From NCBI RefSeq assembly GCF_026230105.1, contig NC_079480.1, positions 14,860,488 through 14,924,487 of the forward strand: DNA of 64,000 nt. The letters run 5' to 3'. The translations under genes were made by a program, and so were the position numbers. Source of the DNA: Diorhabda sublineata. Lineage: Eukaryota > Arthropoda > Insecta > Coleoptera > Chrysomelidae. The notes below the pieces were generated by a model. It was not told the origin of the DNA, searched no databases, and saw only the letters and a list, made by a program, of their open reading frames with translations. Below, in pieces: positions 12,060-23,275 of this stretch; the first letter of the stretch is position 1; every line of letters begins with the position of its first letter.

Positions 12060-12236
12060 TTGTGAAGATCTCGCAGTCCACACAACTAAAGTGAACTTCC
12101 TTTTGATGATTCTGGTGTTGTTTTGGACCCATGGGTGGATTTTCTGTTGAGCTAGTCTGCCGCTTCGAGATTTGTTTTGTTGCTCGAATTACCTGGCACC
12201 CAAACGAGCTGCTGTTCACCAGTTGTTCAAAAGTTA
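12060..12236 (-). pseudogene. RNase H-like LINE fragment
   Basis: On the minus strand one frame reads EQQLVWVPGNSSNKTNLEAA followed by D, a stop, LNRKSTHGSKTTPE. LINE RNase H domains characteristically carry the motif WVPGHSGIxGNExAD. The WVPG and AD landmarks are present but His is replaced by Asn and the region is broken. It abuts the mariner relic tail to tail. Assigned by motif only. Confidence 0.45.
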
Positions 12237-12239
12237 AAA

Positions 12240-13870
12240 TAATTTTTTATATACGATAAACAAAATTCGAAAAGATCTAGATATACAGATTTCGTTGAAC
12301 TGACAATGTTAAATATTAAATTATTCAAATGTTCTCATAATGACGAAGCAATTTGCACGTATTATACTTTAATAAATTGCCTGTTTCAAGCTTGTATAAA
12401 GCAAGAAGACGCGCCAAAGGACAATAGGAGAATAAGACAATGTCTTAGGGAATGAGTTGTATAAAACAGGAGATGAGACGATAATTTCAATGTTGATTAA
12501 GGAAACAGATTCAAATTATTACAAACTAAAATTTTAAGACGTTATAACCAATTTTTATAAAGCAATAATTGGTTTGTTTTAAAAATGGACGAGGTATTAG
12601 TATAAAAATTAAAAGGAAAGTTATAATTTGAATAGAGAAAATTTTTAGATATGCAAAAACAATTTAGTAATAGATATTTCCAAAATATAATTATTATACA
12701 ATTTCTGAAGAGCCCATCAAATTTTTCACATCGATTCGGAGGCGTTTTATTTAAGTTTCAAAAAGACAAAAAAGTCATAGGGAGTTAAATCCGTCGAAAA
12801 CGATGGCAAAGCTTAAGAAATTATCCTCTATAACGATAATCACAGCTAGAAACACATGATATGGTACTCAAAACTAGACTCTATTCGATATTATTAGCAA
12901 CAAAACAAAAATTAAACCGATTTATGAAAGCAATGAATCATTTTATTATTGTTTTCAATTTGGTTTAAAGTTGAATTACGTGATTTTTTTTTAATTAAAC
13001 TTTTTCGTTTATTTTTCCTGACGTAAAATATTCTCTCAAAATATTTTCAATCTGTATAAGTGATAAAGTTTGAAATGTATGCTTTCAAAACTCGTAAACA
13101 CATTTTTTTATCAACAAAAGATGAAAGTAAGTGTCTAATTAGCATGTAAGTTATTGAACAACTATATTTCAATATTATTGACGCATTTTGTTCTATATTA
13201 AATATAGAATTATATAAATAGATCTGTTGAAAGGAGCTTTATTGAAGTGGTTTTTTTCTATTAAACATATAATATCGGAAACTTTCCATTACCTAAGCTT
13301 ATTCTTGAAACTTTTTAGGAGTGAAGTTAGTTGTGATTGGATAATGTCAACTCACAACTTTGATTTTCAAAACAATTTATTAACCAAATCGGAAATAAAT
13401 CAAACTATTAAGAACCCAGTATCAGTATACAGACCGCATTAAATTCTAAATCTTATCGTACACAATAATAATTATAAAATCAGTAGAAAAAGGTATTTAT
13501 GGTCAGCATAAATAATTGAAGTTCTAGTTGACAATTTACCAAACTGAGATAAATACGATATATAAACAATCCATTGGTAATGAAGAAATTAATGAGGTTT
13601 AGAGTTCATAGTGATAAATGTGTTAAAAGACTTTTGAATCAGTTATATGATTAACAGATCTTTAGAAATGAGATTTGTTCTCTAGCTTTCTCTTTTCACA
13701 GCCTCTTTTCCTTTTATCTTATTCTTCTTCTTTCTCCCTTTTCTTCTATCCTGCTCTTCCTTGGTCTTTCTTTCTTATTTTTGTAAGTTTCTGCTTCATA
13801 TTCTGCATTAATATTTTTTTCTCACAATCTTATAATTCTTCAAATACCAATGTCAAAATGTGTATGAAAA
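12240..13870. other. no gene seen
   Basis: Very AT-rich sequence. No open frame has a recognisable motif. A pyrimidine-rich stretch at 13680-13800 keeps a frame open by composition only. Confidence 0.5.
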
Positions 13871-13878
13871 CTTTTATG

Positions 13879-14222
13879 TACGAGGATGATCCAAAAAGTA
13901 CCTGGCCTGACCTAGAAATACCACTGTTTTAGAAAGTATACAATATATACAGCATGTTTCAAGTTTGAAGGCCCAACGTTGTTATTTAGAATTTGTAAAT
14001 ATGGTAAATAACCATGGATGAAACTTGGGTCCATTACTTCACAAAAGAAAAATCAAAACAATGGACAGAAAAGGGAGAACCAGCTCCGAAGACTGTTTCA
14101 TCTGTAGGTAAGGTCATGGCGTCGGTTTTATGGGATGCGCGTGGTTTTACTTCCATCAACTACCTTCAGAAAGGAAAAACTTTCGACGACGAGTTTTATG
14201 CGAAATTATTGCAACGTTTTTG
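13879..14222 (+). mobile_element. mariner relic with 5' end and first catalytic block
   Basis: The left terminus (tacgaggatgatccaaaaag, then tacctggcctgacctag) is a clean mariner inverted-repeat end and is followed by the shared 5' leader. An internal deletion brings the leader directly to MDETWVHYFTKEKSKQWTEK (first catalytic Asp block; family DETWVHHFTPE) and GKVMASVLWDARGFTSINYL. Similarity ends near 14220 and the sequence becomes unrelated, so the second and third catalytic blocks and the right end are lost. Confidence 0.8.
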
Positions 14223-15283
14223 GTTTTGCAGGTGTTCTAATCCTCCAATTCATCACTTGTTCTGGTCTTGTGAACTATCTTTATGTATATTTAAGTTTGG
14301 TTCCGAATTTCCGTCATCTCCTGCACTTACAATTATCTTATTTGCTTATAATATCATCGTACTTTCGTTATCTTGCCCTAGTATCTGACCTTATACTGTT
14401 CAAGATTTTTCCTACGTCAGTTTTCTTCTTTGTATCAAATACTTTTCCAAAATCTATAGAACATAGTTTAATTTTTCAGTTATTTATTCAATTATGAAAC
14501 TTGCATCTGTTGCATCTTCTTTGGTTACAGTTTTTTATGTTTTTATATCTTTTTATATCTATATATATATATTCTGTTTTGTTAATCTTCTAGGGCTTCG
14601 AATGTGAGATATATTTTCTTCATAATGACTTTTAGTATTTCTGAGCTTTTAAAACAACTGTTGCAATCTGGTCTATCATTGATACCTTCTCCAATTTTAT
14701 ATATCACTTGTTTTATCTTTTCTTAGTTTTCCAGCTTACATCCTTTATTTTCTTAGTTTTCCGCTCCTTTTTTTATCTATTACTCGAATTAGAACTCAAG
14801 ATTTGCAGCATTTGATTTAGAAAAATGTATGAGTGAGAATTCCGCTCTAATTCCTTTCAGACTCAATCAATTCACTCATATTACATCTCAAATGGAAAAG
14901 ATTTAATTTACTGAATATTTTTAGACCAAAAAGAACAACTTAACTTAATTAGAAAGAGTCATGTTTGAGAATAACTTACCAGGGCTTAAGTTGAGTGACA
15001 TGATGACAAATCTAGACATAAATACCGTGCATTTGAAAAGAAAATGAAGGAAATCGTTAAATTTTTTGGCTCTATAGAATACAAGTCAAATAAAATTCAA
15101 TGTACCATTAATTTCAAATCTAAAACGCGTTTGAAACATATTTAAGAACGATATATCCGTAGAAAAATTATAGTGAGGTAATGGCATATTATTTGATTTG
15201 ATCTAGGAAGAAAAATGTATTTTTCATTACAAAAAATGTAAAATATACGACACGATACATGAAAACATTAGAAAATTACTTAC
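14223..15283. other. no gene seen; downstream of last visible host exon
   Basis: AT-rich, containing a short (TA)n run near 14560 and a small hairpin at 14828-14880 (tatgagtgagaatt against aattcactcata). By position it should be intron or the 3' part of the minus-strand host gene, but I found no further exon whose phase could be checked. Confidence 0.4.
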
Positions 15284-15588
15284 TTCATTTCGAAATTATG
15301 CATCTCCTCTAATGTGAGGTTATGAGCGACATCCAATAGCTGTTTCATGTTTTCTTCTCTTTTCAATTTTCCCTTAACACTATCCTGCACGTTAGACACA
15401 AATTCACTTCCGTTCTTCAGTAATATCGTAGATACATTCGTATGATCCAAACTGACTGAAGGTTGCTGTACTACTATCGTCGCCTGGGGCGTTTTCCTGG
15501 TGCTACCGCTACCGAAATGCACTGGGTCTAGAGGATTAGTAGTCACGTTAATAGGGGACGTGCAGGTTTGTTCTAAATGTGCTCCCAC
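15284..15588 (-). CDS. host gene internal exon 4 (last visible)
   Basis: This 305-bp exon belongs to a minus-strand gene. The acceptor is ttttggcag at its upper edge and the donor is gtaagt at its lower edge (acttac on the + strand, 15278-15283). It starts in phase 0 with VGAHLEQTC and ends two bases into a codon. The translation contains a Thr/Ser/Val-rich middle and a charged, probably helical end (KGKLKREENMKQLLDVAHNL, then TLEEMHNFEM). I do not recognise the family. The preceding exon (20659-20992) ends in phase 0, so the join is in frame. The next exon must supply one base to complete a codon starting AA and was not found below 15284. The base composition is clearly less AT-rich than the flanking DNA. 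Confidence 0.8.
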
Positions 15589-15894
15589 CTGCCAAAATTC
15601 GGAATTAAGTAAGTCAAAGTACTTACACGGAAAATTAGAGATGGTTACGTTATTTATAAATTAGTTTTAAAAAATGAAATTCCTCGAAATGACTTTTATA
15701 GATCAATTCTAGAAAAATATGCTTCTATTTTCCGGCGACTTTTCTAATTATAAAATAGGAAATTTGAATGTAAGTAAAAAGTAGGAAAGGATTTACTTGT
15801 TTTAACTAGAAATCTATTTTAAATTATTTAGGGAATAAGATCATTAGCCCAGCAATAAAAACACAAAAATTCTGGAAAAAAATATATTTATTAT

Positions 15895-16085
15895 TCATTA
15901 TTTTAGCTCAATACACTTTTTCAAGCGATGTCTAATAAGTTCAATACCCTTTTTATAATAAGAATCGTGAAGACAAGACGCTGAAATATTTTTTTCAACT
16001 TTGGGAACATAAAATAATCCGAGGGGGCTAAATCTGTAGAGTAGGGTGTAAGGTAGCAATTTAAACTTTTCGACGATCATCCAGT
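15895..16085 (-). pseudogene. mariner transposase C-terminal relic (intronic)
   Basis: The minus strand reads VEKFKLLPYTLLYRFSPLGL, which matches mariner ELLPHPPYSPDLAPSDYFLF with several replacements. After a deletion it continues KKGIELIRHRLKKCIELK, matching the family's C-terminus (KEGIEKLEHRWTKCIELKGDY). The Asp of the third catalytic block has been lost. It lies in the intron between exons 3 and 4 of the host gene, in the same orientation as the gene. Confidence 0.75.
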
Positions 16086-17740
16086 ACCGCTTTGTGGATT
16101 TTTTTCAACTACAAGTAAATAATATCAAATTACTTTCTATAACTCGAGAACAATCCAACTGATTTCGCTAAAAATTGATGGGAAGATCTATTAGAACCAG
16201 ATGAAGGATACAGGATAATTCTTATCCTGTTTCAATGGACGTTGTTTGCGAATATTTTGTCACACTGGAGTTTTCCGAAGAAACCCCAGGATTGTAATAT
16301 CTTAGTAGAAAAGATAAGTTGTCATTTTATTAAGTGGTTAATGAATGAACAATTTTATTCAACCGACGATGATCAAAAGTATATTCGAATGTTTGTCATT
16401 TGTCAATATTTGAATGTTTGTGGTCTGAATCTAGAAAATACTGGTCAATTATATGTGACATCTTCAGTGTGGGGCAAACTTTCTGCGATATTTCTTCTTG
16501 CGACTGATAATAAAACAAAAAATGTCGCTTCTCGTAAGGTGCTTCAATGAAAAGGCTTTATCACTAACTTCGAGTGCCTTCAGTAAAAGAGATCATTATG
16601 TTTATTAGAACCGCGCATTTCAGTGAACTACCGGATAATCTTCTTCTGGAGCTCAAAAATAAGGAATCTCCAGCTCAAAATCCCCCAAAATGCTTTCCAT
16701 TTACATTCAAATGAACTGAGACACTCAGTTATGTAAGCATCTCATACTCAGATAATGCTCATTGCTCAGTGAATGAAAAACTATTTACATCGATTACTGT
16801 TTGCAATAATCTAGTTTTGTGTATTTATTTACTTATTTTGATTTGACAACGTGACGTCCTAACCTCACTTTCAATTTGAGTTCACAAAACTCACTAAAGC
16901 ACTCGGACTCACGAGACTGCTCGTAACAACTCAGTCAATAATTTGAGATAAGAATAAGATGCAATACTGTACGAGGCTATACGAGTGCGAGAGTGTGGAT
17001 GACGCGCTCACCTTCAATCCCATTTTCTCATTGTCAGTTATTCGGACGCAAGTCAAACTACGTAAAGATTGAATAAATCGAGAGTGTGGATGATAGTATT
17101 CTTGTAGAAAGAAACAACTTAGGAATCGGTTTAACAGAATATTTTTTTGTTACGTGAATGTTTATAATCGCTTACTCGAAAATATTGACTCCCAACTCTA
17201 ATGTTTTGTTGTCGAAATCTATTTTCGAAAGTTTGTGTATAGCCGTGTGAGTGTCTAAGTGTATATTAGTTCGCGTGAGTGACGATAATGAGAAAAATCA
17301 GCGAAACGTATAAAATATTAGAAGTCACGGGAATTCCGTGATCTACACCTTTCTACAATCGATATAAATATATTTTCTCATATATATGAATTGTTGTTTT
17401 GATAAATTTCATACATAAAAAAGTTATACATCATATCGGTGTTGGTTACGAGGTATGATCGAAAAATAAAGTCAAATTTTATATTGAAAACAAAGTCTAA
17501 TTCTGATTAGAATCTCTTCAAACTAATATCTTCATTTTAATATTTCCTTGACGACATATATAAGGTAAGTAAATCTAATTTAACAATATACACTGAAAGA
17601 AAATCTATAACTGGATTATTGAACTTTTTCTCTATTCAAACCAAAAACTTTGTCATCATAGTTTACATAGTTTAGTTTACTCATATAAAAAATGTGCCAT
17701 TATGAATAAAATTGATTCAAATTATATCTTGAGAAACATA
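16086..17740. other. intron sequence without recognised element
   Basis: A 102-codon + strand open frame at 16242-16550 has no motif that I recognise. A phrase, gagagtgtggatga, occurs twice (about 16989 and 17080), a small local duplication. Otherwise nothing. Confidence 0.4.
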
Positions 17741-18100
17741 TACGAGGTGTGGCTATTAAGTACCAAAACTAGCGCTTCCATGTAAAAAACACGCATAGGT
17801 TAAAGCCGCCAGTCGTTTAACCCGAAACCTACTCTTGTCTATAAACAAATAAGTGTAGCCGTAGACCTCGATTGTATCGGAATTATGTATTGATCGATGT
17901 AGAAATAGATTGTGAAATTTCACATTAAATTTGGAAAAAATGCAACTGAAACTTATAAATTATTGAAACAAGTGTATAACGATGAATTTTTGTGTTTTAG
18001 AACGGTTTAAACGTTTTCAAAATGGCCGAGAAGATGTAGAAGATGATCCACGTTCGGGTCGCATTTCCACATAATTTTGCTCTGACCTTATTCGTCGGAT
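17741..18100 (+). mobile_element. mariner 5' end and N-terminal relic (intronic)
   Basis: The left end reads tacgaggtgtggctattaag, close to the ends of the element at 20130. Coding similarity begins near 17908 with FHIKFGKNATETYKLLKQVY followed by NDE (family: FCFKLGKTATETYEMLKxAYGDE) and, after a frame change, ERFKRFQNGREDVEDDPRSG followed by RIST (first helix-turn-helix plus the linker preceding it). Similarity fades after 18100; no catalytic blocks are visible. Dead. Confidence 0.75.
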
Positions 18101-18592
18101 CTGTGTGATTAAGGGGTTAAATCGGAATCAAAATGTACAAGATTTGAGTTTGTCGAGACTGTGAAAGTGAAAGCGGCGAGCGTCCTAAAGGAACTGACGA
18201 AAAAAGCTTTCTGAATTATAATGGTGTATGTAACTGCGTTTGAAATTTCCCAGGAACGCGGTAAATACTGTTCCAAATCCAAATAAATTGTTCGCGAAGG
18301 CAACGAAGAGATATGATCCAAGAAATAAATGACCTCATGAATTTCTCACAGAAATAGCTGCATACAATATATTATGTCTGAAAACTTTGAGGTTATAGGC
18401 GTTTTATGCGATTTAAAGTGCAGTCATGGGGGTGAACGACAAATAAAACTTTTGTTCTAAATTATTTAAAAGATTTCGTCGAATTTTATACTATGGAAGA
18501 ATAGGGTTGATTATTAGGACCAAAGAATAGCAAAACTATTTTATATACCTCAATAAGAGGCTAAATAAAATTGGTAAATAGGCGGTAATTAG

Positions 18593-18625
18593 TATACGAG
18601 GTGTTTCAATAAAAGATAATCACGT
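18593..18625 (+). repeat. isolated mariner-like terminal repeat
   Basis: The phrase tatacgaggtgtttcaataa resembles the outer ends of mariner/Tc1 elements here (tacgaggtgtggctattaag). No coding region of a mariner follows; a LINE reverse transcriptase relic lies 280 bp downstream. It may be the 5' end of the DDE_3-like copy whose reversed remnants occur at 19440-19565. Confidence 0.35.
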
Positions 18626-18894
18626 TTCGAGGATAAAAAGAAAACTGAAAAATATTTGGGGTTGATTCGTACAAATATAACTTTTTCAATATTAGATTTA
18701 TTAAATAAATTTCAAGTGAACTTAAACATTATTCAATTTTACACCAAAAACATGAAATAGAATTCAATTAGAGCAGGTGTTCAGAATGTACTGTGTATAT
18801 TTTTTATAAACAATCCATTGAATTGGAATTCTAAACGGTTGGGAGTCAGCTACGAGGTCAGCTTGTAAGGGTAGATACAACGATGTAGTTTTTC

Positions 18895-19200
18895 ATGCCA
18901 ATAGAATGCGGAGAGCCTCGAGGCTCAGTACTAGAACCTATTTTGTTATTTCTGTTTATAAACGACATCCCCAATCTAGAAATTAGTGGTAAAATATGTT
19001 TTTTTGTAGACAGACGATACTAGTTTTCTTGAAGCAGCCCTGATCTAACGGCACTTCATAGGACCAAATCTAGTGACCTAATCACCCTTAAATCATGACA
19101 TCAAACCAAAGTTTCATCATATAAAAGTAAATTGCAGTCTTTCTGGGACTTGTTGTAGACAATTTCTTGAAATAAGAGTTACCGAGATCAGTTTCCAAAA
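18895..19200 (+). pseudogene. jockey-like LINE reverse transcriptase relic (intronic)
   Basis: The + strand reads IECGEPRGSVLEPILLFLFI followed by NDIPNLE, the reverse transcriptase motif GVPQGSVLGPLLFLLFINDIP. A frame-damaged FVD (family FADDT active site) follows at about 19005. Further on, FLGLVVDNFLK matches the FLGVxxD motif of the thumb region at 19140-19175. The polymerase aspartates are broken by a small insertion. It lies in the intron between exons 3 and 4 of the host gene, opposite in orientation to the gene. Confidence 0.75.
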
Positions 19201-19439
19201 ACTGAACTTATCCACCTACTTAACACTTTTAACACTTAACACAACATTAACTTAATACCTTTCTGGGAAACAACCCTAAAAACCATCAATAACACCCCGA
19301 ATGTATGCTAAAAATAGATTATATTGACTGGGGGTAGTGTTTTTTTGAAATTATATAGACTATACCGTCGTATAAGTCCGAATTGTTTCAGGAATAATAA
19401 AAAAAGTCAAATTTGAATATATGCATGAACCACGTGTCG

Positions 19440-19566
19440 CTAGGAATATTGATTCACTGAATACAAAATCGATTATTTCGATTCTTTGTTTGATTTATGG
19501 GAATTGATAAAACCGTATCGTGTGAAATAAAGCTTCATCAGTAAAACAGTACTTTCCAGCAAATGT
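19440..19566 (-). pseudogene. DDE transposase first-Asp relic (intronic)
   Basis: The minus strand reads IDNTFAGKYCFTDEALFHTI. In DDE_3/IS630-like insect transposases the first catalytic Asp sits in a (F/L)SDEA(T/H)F motif; here FTDEALFH is close. The upstream part merges without a gap into the 5' leader of a mariner on the same strand (19580-19745), so this may be a chimeric or nested remnant. The assignment rests on one motif. Confidence 0.45.
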
Positions 19567-19579
19567 ATTATCAATTCGT

Positions 19580-19745
19580 TGTTTATCTAGAAACCAACGA
19601 GAAGAAATTTCTCTTGGAGAATCCAACGTGGCGTGTTCAACTTGAATCATACGCTGTATAGATTGTGTACTTTCTAATACAGTGGCAGTTTTCTAGTAAC
19701 TACCGCTATCTCTAGGTCAAGCTAGGAACGGTATACGTACATTTT
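19580..19745 (-). mobile_element. mariner 5' leader relic (intronic)
   Basis: Read on the minus strand, gacctagagatagcggtagt and the following bases, including actgtattagaaagta and cacgccacgttg, match the 5' leader shared by the mariners at 5395-5808, 13879 and 47853. The transposase body is absent. It lies inside the third visible intron of the host gene. Confidence 0.65.
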
Positions 19746-20129
19746 AACTCTAAAAATGCATCACATTTTAAGCGCATTTTTTGCATTAAATTTCTGCATA
19801 CTCGAAGCTGTAGGGGTGCAGAAACGAACGAAATTTTACGCATTATTAGGTAAAAATTGATCAATAAATCAATCAATATATGATCTCATTGATCTCATTG
19901 GTCAAATGACATAAATTCACATCAATAGACATCATAAGACATCGATCAACATCAAATGACAATAGACGTCTATTGAAGAGATAATGAATATTGTCGTAGA
20001 GACTTTTTTCCCATACCAACTGTAAATATAGAAAAATGGACGTTTAATTTATGTCATTTTCCATTCAATAAACCAAGAATTTTTTATTTATCATGGAAAC
20101 TTCCTTTTATAAATTGAGATTTGCGTTAA

Positions 20130-20525
20130 TACGAGGTCTGGCTATTAAATAACGAGACTGCGCGCCTAGAGGTCGCCCTAGACGGTTGGGGTTTTTAGCC
20201 ATCTTGTCATTGCACGTCCCAAAACATGTTTTCATCACTATTATAGTATTTGTGCAGTAGCGGTTTGAAACGAAGATGTTTTCTCATTAAATTGAAAAAA
20301 AAAACTCCGACTGAGTGCTATAAATTGTTTCCAGAGGTCTATGGGGACAATTCTCTATCTAGTGCACGTGTTTTTGAGTGGTGCAAACGCTTTAGTGATG
20401 GCCGAGAGAGCACTAAAGATAAAAAAACGGTAAAAAAATTTTACACGATGAATTTATGTGTTTGTGCGGGGAGGGGAGGTAATATTTTCGTAACCAGTTT
20501 CGTTATTTAATAACCAGACCTCGTA
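20130..20525 (+). mobile_element. 396-bp MITE-like mariner derivative (intronic)
   Basis: The left end (tacgaggtctggctattaaa, then taacga) and the reverse complement of the right end (tacgaggtctggttattaaa, then taacga) are near-perfect inverted repeats of about 27 bp bounded by TA. The inside retains only the transposase N-terminus on the + strand: SSARVFEWCKRFSDGREST (family: FEWFKRFKEGRES). The catalytic domain has been removed cleanly. It lies 134 bp downstream, in the transcript sense, of exon 3 of the host gene. The well-matched ends suggest that it is younger than its neighbours. Confidence 0.85.
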
Positions 20526-20658
20526 TTTACTGATTGATAACGTTATGCACGTCTTTCTATGTTAGGTTAAGAACTGGATTACACTGAGTATATATAAAAT
20601 CTTGAACGTACCCACGTCTAGAAAAATTATAACCACTGTTGTATCGTGTATCACTTAC

Positions 20659-20992
20659 TTCTCGTAGACATTTATTCAAACACACGCTTCCTCGCTTTTC
20701 CATAGACCCACCGCCGCTCGATCCGTAGACGGCTAGCGTGTGAAACGTTGGCGTCGCGGCGCCGTTCATTTGACACGACGTCGAAGGCCTCTGAAAGCCG
20801 CTACTATCTGACGTTTCGTTAAAGAAATCCACGCGTAGATCAGGTGGAGGAGGCGTTATACGGGAAGACGTCGATGATAAGCTTGATCTTGTTCGGTATT
20901 TTTGTATTTGACGATCATCGCTACCGAAATTTTCTGACGTTTGGTGGTGGTATTTGTTAGGGGAGCGAGTACGCCGGCTAGTTTTTTTGTGT
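20659..20992 (-). CDS. host gene internal exon 3
   Basis: This 334-bp exon starts after the acceptor ttgtttag and ends at a donor gtaagt (acttac on + at 20653-20658). Its first base completes the Arg codon left open by the previous exon, and it ends in phase 0. The product segment starts HKKTSRRTRSPNKYHH, a basic stretch that could act as a nuclear or membrane-binding patch. It continues with a Ser-rich run (RTRSSLSSTSSRITPPPPDL), a segment around FQRPSTSCQMNG, and ends MEKRGSVCLNKCLRE. No catalytic motif is visible; the segment looks disordered. GC-rich pieces such as ggcgtcgcggcgccg contrast with the AT-rich introns and support coding status. Confidence 0.82.
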
Positions 20993-21119
20993 CTAAACAA
21001 CATTTAATACGTTAATATTTAATTGGGTGACATTATGATTTTTAATTAAATTGAATCGATCATTTTCGTGGTTTCCTATTTGAAAATACTTGTTAATTTT
21101 GAATCTACACTGTGTTAAG

Positions 21120-21660
21120 TTGAAATTTCATACTGAACACACTATTTAAATAACCACTACACCAACACTGGTGACGCGTTTTTCGATCACCAAGCTTAAA
21201 CTCAGTTTAAGACGATGAAGACGATAATTTGATCATTCAAAACGCGCGTCAGACAGTGTAATCGTGAGTGTTGGGGTAGTGATATCGTGAATAGTGTGTT
21301 CAATATGAATATAATCGAGTTATCGTCTTCAGAGACTGAAAGTACACTGTTTACCAGCTTAGGTTAGGTTTCAGTGTACCAGTCTCTGAAGACGATAACT
21401 TGGTTATGGAAACGCGCCTCAGATAGTGGAATCGTGAGTGTTTGGGTAGTGGTATCGTGAATAGTGTGTTCAATATGAATATAATCGAGTTATCGTCTTC
21501 AGAAACTGAAAGTACACTGTTTACCAGCTTAGGTTAGGTTTCAGTGTACCAGTTTCTGAAGACGATAACTTGGTTATGGAAACGCGCCTCAGATAGTGGA
21601 ATCGTGAGTGTAGGTGTAGTGGCTGTGAAAAACAGTGTGTTCAGTATCTCACTGTACTAT
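21120..21660. repeat. 170-bp tandem repeat with internal hairpins
   Basis: The phrase atcgtgagtg recurs at 21261, 21431 and 21601, exactly 170 bp apart, and the intervening sequence is nearly identical. Each unit contains an inverted repeat: tatcgtcttcagagactgaa before, and its complement ctctgaagacgata about 60 bp later. The block is flanked on the left (21120-21190) by a reversed partial copy ending tactgaacacactatttaaa. A related phrase (tactgaatacactgtttgca, then ccaacac, then cttcagagactgag) lies at 60143-60230 just upstream of the Penelope-like relic. Hence the units may derive from terminal repeats of that element type. Host gene intron 2. Confidence 0.7.
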
Positions 21661-21989
21661 AAATACTGCGAAAAATGTTAAATGTCGTTGTGAGAAACTA
21701 AAGATCTTATTCAATCGGGTGCCTACGATGTTTCCGTACGGCATTAGATGTTTGTTGCAATATCAAAAATTTGGTAGTCCAATAATCAAAACTTATTGGA
21801 CTCTGATTATCCTTTGTAGCTCCCAAATGTTCTCTGATATATTTTTTTATCTAAAAATGGGGACGCACCACTAAGAAAGTGTCTTGGACCGTTGAAATCA
21901 GCTGTAAAAAAATTCCAGCAGCACCTACTAGCTAAAAGTCTTTCTGTGTTCACTGGAGAACCAAATGTCATTCTAGCTTAGTTATATAT

Positions 21990-22155
21990 GCTATATATAC
22001 ATTGCTGGAAGCTAATAAAGTTGGAAGTAGAGACTTTCTAGTTGATTTTTTCCAACCACATCCTGATCTAAGAATTAGAAAACCAGAAGTGACAACCATC
22101 AATCGGATACTTAGACTCTATAAAGTGGATCAATTCTTTTCCGCTGTCTAGGAAA
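21990..22155 (+). pseudogene. possible pogo/Tigger-like N-terminal relic
   Basis: The + strand reads FLVDFFQPHPDLRIRKPEVT followed by TINRILRLYKVDQFFSAV. Pogo-type transposases carry FLxRHPxLSLRKPExTSxARAxGFN...FF in the CENP-B-like DNA-binding domain. The spacing of HP, L.IRKPE and FF fits, but conservation is weak. No catalytic domain follows. Confidence 0.4.
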
Positions 22156-22159
22156 CAAA

Positions 22160-23275
22160 AATCGTATAGCTACTGTCAAATGTCAGTTGAGGTGCTATGA
22201 GTGATTCAGGATTTTTCTATTTTCCTTCGACTGCATCACTTCGCAGATAGAAGAGATGGTCCACCATGTTCTCAAATGGGTTGGACAAAATTGAGTTGAT
22301 GCCAGATTTCTTGTACTTGAAACCCATGTGTTGCAATGATTATGGAGAATCTCAGCAACCATTTTACCATGGAAGCTTGGGATTTGACTAGAAAAAAAAC
22401 GACAACAAAAAAAAGAGTATAACAAGGTTTTTGATGATGAAACTGTCACTGTTTTGACAGCTCCGTTTATAAGTGAGATTTCAAACTGATATAGTATTTG
22501 AGTAGATCTGTAGCCCAATGCCTAAAGATGTAATGTTAAGGCCAAATTTGACCGGACTATCTATAGCACGGTTATATTTGTCCTAAATTGTTTTCGTTTG
22601 CAAACATTTTTAAAGTTTTCGTTATTGTTCATTCCAAGGTTTACAAATTTTGATAAAATCCATTACCAAATAAAAACTCAAACGTGAATGAGATCTAAGA
22701 TATTGCCATAGATAAATAGCTCGTGGAAGGCTACTCCGATCTCTAGATTTCACAATAGAAGCCTTATTATTGAACAAAAACAATGACATGGAAATACGAA
22801 TCATCATCATCAGCCAGCTGTTAGATATAATCCTCTCTTAACCTAGACATCTTGGATCCAGTTTGAATATATCCTTTTCCATCTAGTACGTGGGTGGTGG
22901 TCCTTTGTTTATTGTATGCTTCATCCCTGGAGCTCTATCTGTGATTTGACTTCAGACCAGCCCAGTTTCATTGTAAATGTTTGACTCTTTCAATTGCTTC
23001 AGTAACTTCTCTTTTTTTCTATTGAATTCTTCGTTTATTCAGTTTTTCTGTTTAGTTGACAGGTCTAATGGTCTTTTAGAATTCGGATCTTATTATCCAG
23101 GTATTTGTAGGAAATACGATTGAATAGATAATAGATAATAATATAATGTGTAGATTATAAATCATAAGTCTGAAAGTTTCAAACGATTACAACTATTTGG
23201 GAAATTATTTCCACATTTACATTACACCGATTAACAAATTGGCAGTATTTGTACGATTAAAATTGATTTACATAC
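22160..23275. other. host gene intron, no recognised element
   Basis: A minus-strand open frame of 107 codons (22195-22518) has no recognisable motif and lacks convincing splice sites. The rest is AT-rich. Confidence 0.4.

Noticed and set aside
16242..16550. 102-codon + strand open frame in the host intron
   Set aside because: No recognised motif, and it lies antisense within a well-supported intron; probably chance.
22195..22518. 107-codon minus-strand frame considered as an extra exon between exons 2 and 3
   Set aside because: Exons 2 and 3 already join in phase (two bases plus one base); inserting it would need unconfirmed splice sites.
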